Assembly (NCBI GenBank): GCA_018105865.1
Contig: CM030834.1
Span: 6,744,668-6,808,667, forward strand
Direction of reading: 5' to 3'
DNA length: 64,000 bases
Origin: Metaphire vulgaris
Taxonomy: Eukaryota > Annelida > Clitellata > Crassiclitellata > Megascolecidae
Shown here: one piece after another, positions 31,537 to 43,342 of the stretch
Layout: every line of letters starts with the position of its first letter
How positions within the stretch are numbered: the stretch's first letter is position 1
Position numbers and translations under genes: made by a program
The notes under the pieces: generated by a model
Told to the model about the DNA's origin: nothing
Seen by the model: the letters and a program-made list of their open reading frames with translations, nothing else
Database searches by the model: none

Positions 31537-31797
31537 TTCATCTGGGCTCATTTGAAGTCTGGTCAGGTTGTTCCTGGATATGGACATGCGGTGCTCCGCG
31601 TGACGGATCCGCGTTACGCTACACCTGGTCAGCGTCAGTCTGCTTTAAAGTTTCTGCCGAACGATCCAATGTTTAAGCCCGTCTCTGATCTATATGAAGT
31701 GTTCCTGACATCCTTCTGCAGCTGGGAAAAGTCAAGAATTCTTGGCCCAACGTGGATGCACACAGTGGATTCCTGCTACAGTATTACGGAATTACCT
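31537..31797 (+). pseudogene. Citrate synthase fragment, frameshifted
   Basis: The plus-strand frame reads [20 protein letters not shown] then [17 protein letters not shown]. After one frameshift it gives [20 protein letters not shown]. These are conserved segments of the C-terminal part of mitochondrial citrate synthase (TCA cycle, oxaloacetate plus acetyl-CoA), including the PGYGHAVLR and DAHSG motifs. Homology stops at a TAG at 31798, and no further citrate-synthase sequence is seen on either side. An AG at 31535-31536 precedes the first conserved residue, so this could be a displaced exon as well as a processed-pseudogene fragment. It cannot encode an enzyme. Confidence 0.85.
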
Positions 31798-32203
31798 AGA
31801 AAAAGTAACGGGGCACATTATTCCAACCCTGGTCACACCAATGTCAAGCACATCTTCCACAGTGTACAGTGTACGTACGCCTGAGCAACTGGAACCCATT
31901 TCGAAAGCAAAAAGTGCCGGAGAGATTATAAATGTCTATGATTTATATCCAATCGCTGACGATTTTATGGCAACGATTGCTTTTTGATAATTTTGTTATT
32001 GGTTAAAGGTTCGTATTGATAATACTTTGTTCGCGTGATTCTATTTGCTCAGAAAACTGTTATAAAATCTGATTTATCGTTGAATAAAAGCAACTACAAT
32101 AATGAATGGGGTAGCTCGCTCGACAGGCCTAAAGATGAAAACGAGTTTTAAATGTAAACATTGAATTGCAAACAAACTAGAATATTATTTAATGCATCAC
32201 GAA
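31798..32203. other. Intergenic, no recognised gene
   Basis: A plus-strand frame reaching 31987 continues past the citrate-synthase fragment but is not recognised. The rest is AT-rich. Confidence 0.4.
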
Positions 32204-32399
32204 TTGACACTCTTCTCTGGTGCTTCAATTGAATTGCTGTCTGAGTCATGTGCATATGAGTATAATTATGTTGTGTTATCTTCAGGCAATGGGCTTATCA
32301 TAAAGTAAATACAGTTTAACACATTTAGAAAGTAATATTAATATTTATTTACTTATTTAAATATGTAATACTTGAAGTTTTTTTTATAAAGTTTACAGA

Positions 32400-32445
<46 letters not shown>

Positions 32446-32501
32446 ACACTCTTCTCTGGTGCTTCAATATATATATATATTGACACTCTTCTCTGGTGCT
32501 T

Positions 32502-32550
<49 letters not shown>
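32204..32550. repeat. TA arrays with three copies of a 25-bp unit
   Basis: Identical 25-bp units (start TTGACACTC, end TGCTTCAA) lie at 32204-32228, 32443-32467 and 32480-32504. The second and third are embedded in TA arrays (32400-32442, 32468-32479, 32505-32550). The unit begins TTGA and ends TCAA. Confidence 0.9.
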
Positions 32551-32553
<3 letters not shown>

Positions 32554-35500
32554 TTATAGAGTTTACAGCGAGATAACAAATCAGGCATATTATTGACTGG
32601 AGACCTGGAGAGACTGCCGGATATTACAGAGAATTTAAGTGCAAGACATGGTAAATGTGAACTCAGAGCACAGTGCGTGTGCTTTGTCACTGCTGGAATT
32701 TTGTTTGGGAGGGGAATTTGGGGGTTTCGGGAAATATCTCCCCACATAACAGGCCTGGATAAAACACTTCTGGTAGCTTCAGGAATTTAGAGCAGTCGTC
32801 TTCTGGTTTTCAAGAAAGATCAGCGGTACCACTGATCTAAATTATATTGATTTTGGCTTGGCGGCCGTTGGAGGCGGGCAACGCCTGTACCCAGTGCTGC
32901 TGTTATTAGAGATACGAAAGTCTTAAAAACAGTAGAACGCCAAGCGCTATTTGCTCGCAGAAAAACTCGGCAATCCCTTTGACAGCGCTCGCCAGCTCCA
33001 TTGTTTTGCCGGCGCTCACAAGGTTCTGTTTACTAGCGCTGGGCGGCGCTGCTTTAGTCGCCCGGACTGTCAAAACTGCTGACGACTCGCAATATTTCAT
33101 ATTCGCTCCGTCAGACGCATCATCTGCTCTTTGGAGCGACGCATGGGTCGGGTCGGCCAGTTGGTCGACCAGCTGGGTCCTGCGGATATCAGGTCAAAGG
33201 TAACAATTATTTTCTGTCCACAGAGATAATAAAGACTGAAATTAGTAGCTCTATCGGCCGATTGAGTGTCAGTTTTGTTAGACTCAACTGATAATTTCAT
33301 CACAATTTTTGAGCAATGACATAACAAGAAGCTCGGTTTAATAAATGGGAAATGCCAATGTTTGTAGTTGGATAAGACAAGTTTCTCAGTCGTCGAGACT
33401 GAAGAACTTGTCTTGTCCAACTACAATTGAGGCCAGCGACCCTCTTCATCATTAGATCTGCATGCTTCAAATTTTCCCCAATAAAATTGTTAACAAACAG
33501 TAAATAAGAAGTCAAAAGCTGAAAATGGCATTAATTACTTTGGAAGAAGCGCACCTGGAGTTTCACTCTGAACAATTTTTTCCCGTCTCTTGTCGAATGT
33601 TTTGAGCAAATTATCTGAAAGATTTTATCACAGACTTCTTTAGTAGGTCTATTTAGCAATATAATATTAAAGTGGCAATCTTTCGCCTTTCATTATTATT
33701 TTGCCAAGAACTATTTGTCTGCATCCAAATGCATTGTTACATCAACCCTTGGTTTCAAAATAGGTTTTAGTGGACTTTTTAATACAAAAGGATTTTTATT
33801 ATTTTATCTTGGCTAATGCATTTATGTGCTGCCGCTTACCGGTACTTGTGAATTAATCAAAGCGGCAGCGTGCTGATTCCTTGTTCTTATTCTATCGTCC
33901 TTTTCTTCTCTCTTTCTCTTCTATTTATTATAACCTTCCGATGCTGTCTGAAACTGCGCAGAGAGTAAATATTGAAGGAAGCTAAATATTTGCGTTATGT
34001 CAGATTCACAGTGGCGTAACCACGCCCGGGCAATTACGGGCAATGCCCGGGTTACTTTGCCTTTCTGCCCGGGTTGAAAAAATTCCGGGTTGAAAAAATT
34101 AAAAATTGTGCCTTTAATTTTTGGTTTTGCTTACTTTTGCACTGCCACGTACGCCATTGCAATACTATTTTAATAGTCAACTACGGTCTCTTCGAAACAT
34201 CTATCGCAAGTATAAGCTAGAAGTGCAGTAATTACTACAGTCATTGTGTTTGGCTGGTCTACGTATCTACGTGATATATCGAATTGCAGTTACGGCGGTA
34301 ATCGCCTGTCCGTATGGACTATTTATTCCACCTGCATCTTCCTCTACTGAATTGGACTCTGAAACTCTACCTGAGGTGGTAATTGAGGCGTAGGACTTAT
34401 GGGGATCGCAGACGCTGAAGATTTATGAGTTTGTGACTGATAGACAGTGATCGCAGGGATAGGACACGGCCAGCTAGATGACCTGCATATGTGAAACTTG
34501 AATTTCCTCAAAGTTAACTGACCGATTTATGCATATTGCTAAGTTTTTCGTGTCATTTTTAAAAATGGTTTTTGTTGAGTTGGGTTTTTTTGTTGAGTTG
34601 GGGATTGTCCATAAATTACGTAAAAATGGGGAGGAGTTTGAAAGGTCTACAGTTGTTGACAGGGAGGGGTCAAAATTCGCCAAAATATTTTCGAACGCAA
34701 TTTACGGAATTTACGGATTTTGAGTCTGGCGCCCTGGACAGTCAGTCAACTGCCAAAACAAAAATGTTACATTTTTGAGTCTGTTCTTGATCATTACGCC
34801 GGGGGCAACTGTGTCAGAACTAAATCTGCAAAACAAAAATGTTCATTAATGAGAGATAATCGAAAGAATAAATCTGTTCTTGATTATTTCTGAATAGCAA
34901 GAGATTTTAAGCGTTTCAGCAGCTACAGTGTAAGTAGGCCTTCATAGGCGGCGTTGAAGAGAAACTTCCAAAGTCCTGATGTTTGAAATTGAAACAAATA
35001 TCACGCTGCGCTTGAAACCTTTGTCAACCAACCACTGAATTGAACTGTGAAAATTATTGTGCTTCTGCTCTTTTTTTGCTGCCGATAGAAACATTTAATG
35101 GATAAAAATTTTAAAGCATCCAATGTAGTGTGAAATGCTTTTAAATAGTTTCTGCTTCTTGTATGAACTTCATCGCTTCTTCATCTTCCCATCCACCAGT
35201 GATTTAAGAAAACAGCAGAAGGGTAGCAATATATATGGCTCGATTTAACTGGTGCGTAATGTTTGTCAGAGACGCTTGCTTCAATGTCGAGAAATGGCGA
35301 AACTAACACGAAAGCGCAACTAAGAAGAGACAACTGTGCGATGTCATCTTGTAGAATTTCCAATTTGGACCTATTGATCATATAGGCCTACTCGACACTC
35401 TTAGCATGGCGGCGTCTGTGCACGAATTCTGATCGGTACTTCTTGGGAGCTGAAGAGGATCGCGGGTAAAATCCACGAGAAAATCGATTTCTGGTTCAAC

Positions 35501-35950
35501 TCTAAAAACCCTGGATTTCTTTTTCCAGATACTCTAGAAATCGCTCCGGCTGTTCGGAATGTCTCTTTCTCCCGAGCTGCGGCGTTGACGATGTTCTGCT
35601 GGAAGCATTATGATGTTTTCGACGGAGTTATAAAACCGTCGGATTATGTCTTAAATGGCTCCCTTTTGTTATGCCATAAAACGCCAGACCATATATATAT
35701 ATATATTTATGAGTATTCGAAATGTGTGGTCCTTTTAGAGCGATGACATCGATGCTGAGATAAGGAAATAAATTGAAGAGGGATTCTGATTGCAGTGCAA
35801 AGGAAGACCCAGACCCGGTGGTCACGTGACACCGTCGTCGTCGTCGTCGTCGTCGTTTATTTGTTGGCCGTAAAGGCGATAATTAGAGTGCGTCGTTTCC
35901 CACCAGAACAGATTAATATTGGATGGGGGTGGGGGTGAGGGGTGCGTCGA
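32551..35950. other. Intergenic, repeats but no convincing gene
   Basis: A hAT-like right end occurs at about 32749-32767 (AGGCCTGGATAAAACACT), matching the 44830-44999 family. A 61-bp imperfect palindrome is at 33364-33424. A CAGTGGCGTAACC-started GC-rich piece begins at 34013, without a confirmed partner end. A (CGT)n run is at 35831-35858. Short open frames (for example 32979-33203 and 34529-34723) are not recognised. Confidence 0.5.
33364..33424. repeat. Imperfect palindrome
   Basis: GTAGTTGGATAAGACAAG on the left is answered by CTTGTCTTGTCCAACTAC on the right, with CAGTC/GACTG at the centre. The arms are about 30 bp with few mismatches and almost no loop. Confidence 0.85.
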
Positions 35951-36312
35951 CAGGGGCGTCGTAGCTATGGTGTCCGGCGCCCGGGGGCAAAACATACTGA
36001 TGGCGCCCCTAAACTTTACAAAAAATCTCAACTTCACAAAAAACCTAAAAACCCTGACAAGCAGAAAAGGTCGCCACTAACTCTATTGATCCTGGGGTGT
36101 CCGACTGTCCGACGCCGGGAAACAAATCATCCTGATTGCGCTCCCTCGACTTCGTGAAAACCCTGAAAAGCAAAAAACCTCGTCACAACTATATTGATGC
36201 TTCTTTTTACTTTCTTTGCTACCGTAAACCCGATTTTGGCGCCCCCACCTCGGCGCCCGGGCCCCGGGGACATGTCACATATGTACCTTCGCCCCACCTA
36301 CCTACGCCTCTG
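35951..36312. mobile_element. Miniature hAT element (362 bp)
   Basis: Ends CAGGGGCGTCGTAG and the complement of CAGAGGCGTAGGTAG are flanked by a perfect 8-bp duplication TGCGTCGA (35943-35950 and 36313-36320). It contains GGCGCCCGGG blocks at both sides and motif copies at 36054-36075 and 36163-36186. Confidence 0.92.
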
Positions 36313-36451
36313 TGCGTCGACGATGACGGTAAACTGCCAAAACGCATATATAAAATGCGAAGTGGCAACACATTTTTCCAAAGACCACATATTGAATCAT
36401 TCGCAGCGTCAGAGACTGAGCGTAAAGTCAATGAAGTTATTGCATGCTGTC

Positions 36452-36453
<2 letters not shown>

Positions 36454-36508
<55 letters not shown>
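36454..36508. repeat. (TA)n microsatellite
   Basis: Pure TA array just downstream of the 35951 element. Confidence 0.95.
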
Positions 36509-36509
<1 letters not shown>

Positions 36510-36693
36510 CGCATTGATTGGTTAAAAAATATAATGTTAGACAAAAGCAGGGAGGGACTAAATTTTACGCTTAGATCTTATTTTTCTCCTAAATTAAAAT
36601 GACGATTTTATATATCAGTGGTTCTCAGGCCCCTTTGCTGCACTGTCCTCGCTGAAATTTTGTAAAATTTTGCAGCCCACCTCTCAAATTAAG

Positions 36694-37102
36694 CAGTGGC
36701 GTAGCTAGGTTTCCGGAATGAGTAAAAATTAATTTACAGTCTACAAACAAACAGAAAGGTAGGAACTCCTTGATGACCTTTTGATTTATTTTATTTATTA
36801 GGTTCTCTATTTTTCCTGCTTTGAGACTTCAGCGTAGTCGACAAGGCTTCCTCTTGCGGTCCACGGGTTGATATCCTCTGTTCTATAGAGCGCTCTTAGA
36901 ATACATTTAGGACTAATGACCCAGCTGACGACATATTCGATTTTTGAAGGCACTGTGTATGTGGATCTGTTTAAATGTTCAGCCTAAAAATTTCAGGCAA
37001 TGTCAACATTGCCTGATTTCACACTTTGACTGTAACTTATACAGTATATGACATGTATATCCCACATTTATAACCCCCAATCAAATTCCTGGCTACACCC
37101 TG
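36694..37102. mobile_element. Possible hAT-like element
   Basis: Left end CAGTGGCGTAGCTAGG and right end CCTGGCTACACCCTG are roughly inverted, but I see no 8-bp duplication and no internal motif. It may be two unrelated ends. Confidence 0.45.
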
Positions 37103-37238
37103 ACAAAAATAATGCAGACGGAAATCTAAAGCAAAGCCCAGGTTCTCAAAGTGAGTGAACGCACCTTAAAGGTTGCAAAAATAGTTCTAGCTACCTGTGA
37201 AAATGTTTTGATGAAACCAGGCACTGTTAGATTATGCC

Positions 37239-37502
37239 ATGACAACGCTGTTGCAAAAGAAGCAGCAGCAGCTGCTGTTTCTCGTTGTGGCTAGCAGTGC
37301 AGTTGTCTGTTTGCTAATTTCGCTCATTCGAATATTCTACTTTCGAACAGTAGTCAGAGATCACGAGTGCGAGCTCTTTAACTTCGTTTCTAAGGAATTC
37401 ATCCGATGGCTAAAAAGACACATTCAACTGTTTCTAAGGCACCAACACCATTCAGGATGTACGCATGGGCATCAAGGCCGGTGTACAAGACCTGTGCGTT
37501 AA
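37239..37502 (+). CDS. Unrecognised short membrane-protein frame
   Basis: An 87-codon frame begins at ATG 37239. Residues about 12-36 (LLFLVVASSAVVCLLISLIR) are strongly hydrophobic and would act as a signal anchor, followed by a polar helix-like segment to about residue 70. Near 37440 the protein-like signal shifts frame: MGIKAGVQDLCVNFYEQVSS and what follows read well in another frame up to about 37643. This suggests either a frameshift, a sequencing error, or an exon border. I do not recognise the family. It may be the 5' part of the gene continuing at 37598. Confidence 0.35.
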   Translation: MTTLLQKKQQQLLFLVVASSAVVCLLISLIRIFYFRTVVRDHECELFNFVSKEFIRWLKRHIQLFLRHQHHSGCTHGHQGRCTRPVR

Positions 37503-37597
37503 CTTTTATGAGCAGGTATCATCCAACGAAGTGACAGAACTTTTCATGGAACGCCTTCTGAATCGAGGGGTGAAAGAATGCGGAAGGCGTCGTGTCA

Positions 37598-38737
37598 ATG
37601 CGACCAGCGCCGCCACACTTTCCTCGAATCGAAGCACCCGCTGAGTGGCGCACCACGGCTCCGACGGACTACATGGGCAGCGCGCGGCCTGCAAACGCCG
37701 AGAAAGCGGAAAAGATGGAAGCCCCTGGACTGAGACGGAATGCCACAGGTGCCGCCGACAACCCCGGAGCACAGAGTCCCCCTGCCTCTGTGGCAAGTGA
37801 CGCCACTGGGTCGGCGGCGGAGGCGGCAGCGGCGGCGGCGGCGGCGGCGGCGGTGGACGAGCAGGCTGACTGGCCGGGCGGAGGAATACCCGTCGTGCTC
37901 CTGTGGTTGCCGTACACGGCGCTGACCGCCCTCTTGCTCGGTCTCATGGTGACGTCGTTCGTTCGATTTCACAAGAAGCGTCTTCGTAAGTTCGAGGCGC
38001 GCAAGGAACAGCTATGGCGCCAGTTGGACGTTCAGGAGTTCCTGCTTCAGCAGCGACAAGACGAGGAGACTTTCCCGCCGAATGGAAATCTACTTCCGCC
38101 AACCGCCATATTGCCTCGTCTGCTACCCTCGACCCCCGACGACGACGACGACAGGTCTCAAGGTCACCGCGGCGCCAATGAGAGGCAGCGACGACGCAGC
38201 CATTCTCTCGGCATTTCCTTTGACGGTCGTTTTGAACCGATTGTTCACCGGACGATTAACCACTGCATGCCTCCGTCTCATCAGAACATCCGCCCAGCGG
38301 CACGCCACACCGGCGACGCGTCCTTGTCCTGCTTCGACCAGAGGCGTCCAGGTGCTTCGATCCGATGGGAAAAGGGATTCCATCCCCATCAGAGCAGACG
38401 ACGGCTGCCGACGACGCCACCGCCGCCGACCGGTGACGGACCCCGTCTCCGACAACCGAAGTGTCTGTCGTCGGAGAGAAACGACGATCGCAAGAGAAGA
38501 AACACCGTTGTCTTTATAACGAACATCAACGGCAGTATGGTCAACCTTCGATGCGGAGAACCAGACTCTCTCGACCCTTTTCAAGGTCGTCGCTGTTTCT
38601 GGTCGACGAAGAACAACGAAGTGCGTCGACCCATAAGGCGACTGATCGACGTCTCATGCCTTCGACATCCGCTCCAACGCCCGGAAATATGGACGACGAC
38701 CTTCAACTGCAACCACGAATCCATTGGATACGATTGA
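37598..38737 (+). CDS. Unrecognised single-pass membrane protein in a GC-rich island
   Basis: A 379-codon frame from ATG 37598 to TGA, in the most GC- and CpG-rich part of the window, is open for over 1.1 kb where neighbours rarely stay open for 300 bp. Residues about 75-90 include a poly-alanine tract. Residues about 103-127 (IPVVLLWLPYTALTALLLGL) form a membrane segment, followed at once by a basic stretch (FHKKRLRKFEARKEQLW), so the C-terminus is predicted cytoplasmic. The rest is Arg/Pro/Asp-rich with a DDDDD run and no recognised domain. Other frames are also fairly open because the sequence is GC-rich, so coding status is uncertain. An upstream hydrophobic frame at 37239-37502 may belong to it. 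Confidence 0.42.
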   Translation: MRPAPPHFPRIEAPAEWRTTAPTDYMGSARPANAEKAEKMEAPGLRRNATGAADNPGAQSPPASVASDATGSAAEAAAAAAAAAAVDEQADWPGGGIPVVLLWLPYTALTALLLGLMVTSFVRFHKKRLRKFEARKEQLWRQLDVQEFLLQQRQDEETFPPNGNLLPPTAILPRLLPSTPDDDDDRSQGHRGANERQRRRSHSLGISFDGRFEPIVHRTINHCMPPSHQNIRPAARHTGDASLSCFDQRRPGASIRWEKGFHPHQSRRRLPTTPPPPTGDGPRLRQPKCLSSERNDDRKRRNTVVFITNINGSMVNLRCGEPDSLDPFQGRRCFWSTKNNEVRRPIRRLIDVSCLRHPLQRPEIWTTTFNCNHESIGYD

Positions 38738-39732
38738 ATTCGAAATCTATTCTGAACACGATATCCTCGTGGCTCCTCCTCGTCCTCCTCGAGTCTTTGT
38801 CCCCTCCTCGTCCTCCTCGTCCTCCTCGTCCTCCTCCTCCTACTGTCTCTCTTACGGCTACCTTTATAGTTGAATTCGTGTTTTTCAGAATACAACGTGC
38901 CCAAAATCTCACGAACCAAGTACTTGGTTCCATCAACTTCAATGTGATCTTATCAAATCCATTTTAACAGAATCAAATGCAGACAGTTTTATTTCGCATT
39001 GCTTATCGCTGTCAGGACTGAAACATTCCTGTGAAAACTTCCAAAATGCTCGGTAAGTAAGTAGGTTGCCATAATTCTATAGTGCTAATCAATATCGTTA
39101 AGCGTTGGTTGTACATCTGCATAACGCAATACTTGGTTGTTCAGAGTCGAAAGATTCCGATTTCTTTTATTGGTTTGGACGAGTGTTGTCCATAAATTCG
39201 TCAAACACGAGAGTAGAGCAACAGCATTGGAGCACTATTCAAAATTGGCGAAAGAACTGAGCCAGAAATTGTCTATGAAACAACAACTCACGAAGTTGAA
39301 TTAAAATACTTTACTTTATTTGAGAGTCATGAATACTAGGGCTGCGCAGGACCTATGGACAAGATTTAAACCCGCATTTTAGACTAGCACACTGCATATT
39401 AAGGCATTGACTATTGCATCTCTTGACTTGAAAACGATAGCAAATTGTTTTACAGTGAAACTGTGACGGGAGTTTTATTAGTGCAGTGTTTTATTAGTGC
39501 ATTCTAACTTAGGCTAAAACTCTTTCAGTGAAAAGGGATCTACAATAAAGCCGCAATGCAAAAAGAACGCTGCAAATCCTTTACGAAATATGACGTCTTG
39601 TAAGTCTTCTTTCGCTAAATACAGTGGCAATGTTGTTTCTGAGGTTTGCATTTCACGCACGTCTTTCCGATTTAAACAAAATAATCTTCACAGACGAGTT
39701 TAAGCTTTTGTGTGTGTGTGTGTGTATGTGTG

Positions 39733-39798
<66 letters not shown>

Positions 39799-41828
39799 AG
39801 AAATGTGTGGCAAAGCCAGCACCTCCCATTTAATTTTCCATCGGTTGTTGCTAAGCGTGTAATCACGAAGAGAAATCAAGAAACGGACAAAGCCAGCACC
39901 TCCCATTTAAATATATATATATATACATACCCTATATATTAAGCTTTTATTAAGTGCAGTTTGAGATAACTCAGTGACTGTATTAATAAATGAAAACCCG
40001 CATAAACGTAATGTTGAAGGAGTTTTGAATCAGTTGGTACCTTTGAATGCTCTTGACGCCAGTATGCGTGGAGCAACTCCTAAGCGGTGTGATTCTTTGT
40101 TGTCATGCAATCGGAGGGTAGTGGGTTCGAGCTATACAAATATTTTTGTGATTACATTAAATATATATATATATATACCATATATAGCCATTGCGCAGTT
40201 TGAGCGACCAGTGACTGTAGGGCAGTTTGGTCACCAACTAACTGTCTGTGAGGCAGGCAATGGGATACCAAGTCATTCATCTCATCCCCGGTGGCGTAAA
40301 AGCCAATTGGACCTGCCTTAGAGCAGATAACTTATCTTCGTCATTATCATATTCATCTCTATCGTCATCATCACCACCACCACCACCAACCATCATCATC
40401 ATCGTCATCATCATCATTCTTGGTACTGGGCCTAAATTCAAGTACTTGGATCCCGATGACGATTACATTCATTACAAGTACCTCGGACCCGAGTGCGAAA
40501 ACAAGTACACAGAATCTGTAGACCCTATACTCGACTATAAGAACGAATACCGGTACTGCTGGCTCATTGCTTGTTGTTGGGAAGATTGAGACAATGAAAG
40601 AAGTTACAGAAAGTTTCCGTGAGAATGAGAATTTAAGAAAGAGTTTTGCTCGTAAGACTTACAAGCTACGACAGTGAAACACTTTGTTAACTCTGCAGTT
40701 AACTGTAACCATGAATTAAAGCGTCTAACAAATAGACCTTCTCTACAGTTAACGAAGTGGTTTCAATGTCGTCGCTGGTCAGGGCGCAAACAGTGGAAAA
40801 TTTACAGTAAAAGGTTTTCATGATTTTTTTGTATTTTTATTATGTAAATTGTTTGAAGGTTCGCATCACAATCATCCTGGCTGCTTTCATGTTAGCATGA
40901 CCGCACGAAATTAACGTTAGGCCTGATTGACATTAACTTAGTAAACGAATGCAGTGCTGTAGTGAGAATAATGCATGTTCTTAAAGGTGCATTAGGTTAC
41001 AACTATAGTAAATAATACAGGCGGAGTAGGTGCTGCTAGAAGAAGTTTAGTTAAGAGAAATTAAACTAAAACCTTCTTTCAGCTGCGAATTTAAGCTGTG
41101 ATTCGAATTATAGTTTTCAGACGAATAAAAAAATTATTTGCGCCATTTCCAGACTCGTGCCTCGCCCGCCAGGCCAGCGCTGGCTCTGCACCTGACCTAC
41201 TTAACAAATGCCCTGCGGATGAAATGATCAGCGCACAGCCGGTGGTATCCTCGTGAAGATTTAGACGATCATTGACTGCTGCTAATCGCCGGAGAAAGGT
41301 CAGTCCGAAGACGAGAAGTGCGTTGCAAGAGATCGACTGGTCTGAGAATTTCGCTGACAGCGGCGATAGTGCGAGCGAGAATTAGTGCGCAGTAGTTTTG
41401 TAAATAAATGACGGTTATGTGCGAGGGTTTGGAGACGCTTTTATTATTCAGGGGAAACGATTCCGAGGCGAATCTGTTCCGATGCTTCTAACCGATTAAG
41501 ATTTATGGTGATCTGGTCAGGCTTTCGGTTTTCGCGCACGCAGACAACTTAGGCTGCAGAATTTTGTTTTGTTCGGAGCTGTGGTATTTGCTTTCTAGCG
41601 TTGTGAAAGGAGTCGCAGTGCTGTATGTCGGGATGAACAACAGAGTGACTATTGCAATAGGCCTACTTGGTGGTAAATTTAGTAATCTAGCGCCTTTATG
41701 TCTTATGCATCGGGCGCGATCGAAGATATATGATGCGAGTGTAGCAAACGAGAGATTAGGTCATTAGGATGAACCTGGATGCCTAGATTTCTCAAAGACG
41801 GATTAGCCTTGAATGTCTTTTGGCAGTA
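38738..41828. other. Intergenic, microsatellites, no confident gene
   Basis: A (CTCCTCGTC)n run at about 38778-38842 overlaps the tail of the GC island. A (TG)n array lies at 39711-39798. A direct repeat of AAAGCCAGCACCTCCCATTT occurs at about 39813 and 39890. A possible tRNA-like SINE piece with GTGGGTTCGAGC is at about 40075-40150, and a (CAT/CAC)n run is at about 40366-40417. Nothing resembles a complete gene. Confidence 0.5.
39711..39798. repeat. (TG)n microsatellite
   Basis: TG array interrupted once by a GACC-containing segment at about 39731-39737. Confidence 0.95.
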
Positions 41829-41955
41829 GGGGCGGAAGATGGCAGAGTGGGTTACGTGCTGGAGCGTCAGGCTGACGGAGCGGGTTTAAGCTCCGTTAGT
41901 GCCCCTAGTGACTTTCACACAGGCAGTAATGCCTCCTAAGCCACTTTAAATCATG
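41829..41955 (+). mobile_element. tRNA-like SINE, copy A
   Basis: This is the fullest copy: GGGGCGGAAGATGGCAGAGT resembles an A-box region and GGGTTTAAGCTCC a B box. GTTAGTGCCCC pairs with the 5' GGGGC as an acceptor-like stem, and the 3' body reads GGCAGTAATGCCTCCTAAGC then TTTAAATCATGC. The layout is that of a Leu/Ser-type tRNA-derived SINE head. Two other copies in the window share the B box and 3' body, so this is a repeat family and not a tRNA gene. Confidence 0.78.
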
Positions 41956-41959
41956 CAAA

Positions 41960-43342
41960 GTTTTTGGCTAAATAGGCCTATTTATAATTAATCAGCGTGT
42001 AACGCTTGGATTTGATAAGATTCAAAATCAGCTGCAAATCAACGGAATCACTAGCCTATAAGCTAAGGTCACAATTTGTCTCGGCAATTTCTGTGTCATA
42101 CATTGATGCAGGGTGCATGGTTGTCCAACTGGTTTCATCCGGCCCGCCACCGAGTTTGGGGAAAATAACAATTGTAGCTATTGGACCGGTTATTACCGTT
42201 ATTTTATAGGACTATACTAGCACTAGAAGGTTACCAAATTGCTAACTTATCCACACTCCACAGGTGACGGCGGTTATTAAACTTCTTAGGCTATTTGTTA
42301 CTTATTACTAACTTACTTACCTACTTTGTCATCTCGCTGCAAGTCTCGTTCTCGCTCAGTTAAAATTTGACGCCGTTTTCAGCAGTTTGCTAATGTAATA
42401 ATAACACTCTCGTTTCTTGTATCCGACTTGGCGTCACAAGCATTGATATTGATATTGCTTGTATTGTAACTATTGTAAGAGAAAAACCTTTTCCACAGCG
42501 CTCGCACTAGATTAGAAAGTCTTCATTAAATATAATAAAATCATAGAATGGATCATTAGATTGAAATTGAACAGAATCAACCGAGTAACTTAATTAGTAT
42601 TACTATTATTAATCGAATGACTTAGTCTTACTAAGTCTACCTAAGACACTAGGTCGGTAGAATATACTTACTTACTACTTAATTTTAATTGGAATACTAT
42701 GTTAAGAGGATAATATTATATCAATATAGTTGTTTATAGCTGTTACCATCGAAGTTTTTATCTAATTTCTTGGTTAACACTTAGTAGTAGGCCTAGTATT
42801 AGACTAGTAGTAGTAGTAGACTTCTTTAGCGCCATTGTAGTAATACATCAGCACCAGTCGATGGTCACTTCAGTAAGTTTAAATAATCGTAGTCGTGATC
42901 TTGTCCGTGGTGAATCGAGGTTGTAATCCAGAGGTCACTCCGTACTTCCAGATTCAAGGCTAAGGCATAATTATGTCATATTAAATGCTACAACTTGCTT
43001 GGCCCGCCAAGGGTCTGAACATTTTTGTGCGGCCCGCAATAGCATAAAGGTTGGACAACGCTGCATTGATGTGTTCGGTTTAGAAAAGAGAGCATCCGAC
43101 AGGGCATGCTTTAAGAAAATGCCACCCGAAATTTCCTCTTTATGCAAAAATTCCTTTCACTTATTCTGATCGTCAGCACTTAAGGGAAGTTTTGAATGTT
43201 TGTGGTAATATTTCGGGGGTTTTAAAATAGAATTTTACTCATTCTGAGAAAACGTCGACTTAAAAACTATAGGGGCCTACCGACATAGAAAGTTTTGGTT
43301 TGGAAATAGGTCTACGTCCAGATCCCAGGGAGTGGAAAGCCT
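41960..43342. other. Intergenic, no gene
   Basis: No coding or transposon signal beyond short fragments. A segment at about 43001-43055 (CTTGGCCCGCCAAGGG, GGTTGGACAACGCTGCA) resembles a hAT-type end. Confidence 0.45.

Noticed and set aside
34012..34160. A hAT MITE starting CAGTGGCGTAACC
   Set aside because: The candidate right end TACGCCATTG gives no matching 8-bp duplication, so I did not list it as an element.
38461..38967. Alternative 168-codon plus frame over the end of the GC island
   Set aside because: Proline-rich end comes from the CCTCCTCGT repeat; the longer 37598-38737 frame is the better candidate.
40075..40150. Candidate tRNA gene with GTGGGTTCGAGC
   Set aside because: Only a B-box-like sequence is clear; no acceptor stem or anticodon arm could be paired. 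Probably a SINE fragment.
41829..41906. Candidate tRNA gene at the SINE head
   Set aside because: Repeat copies elsewhere share the B box and the 3' body, and the cloverleaf is not fully paired.
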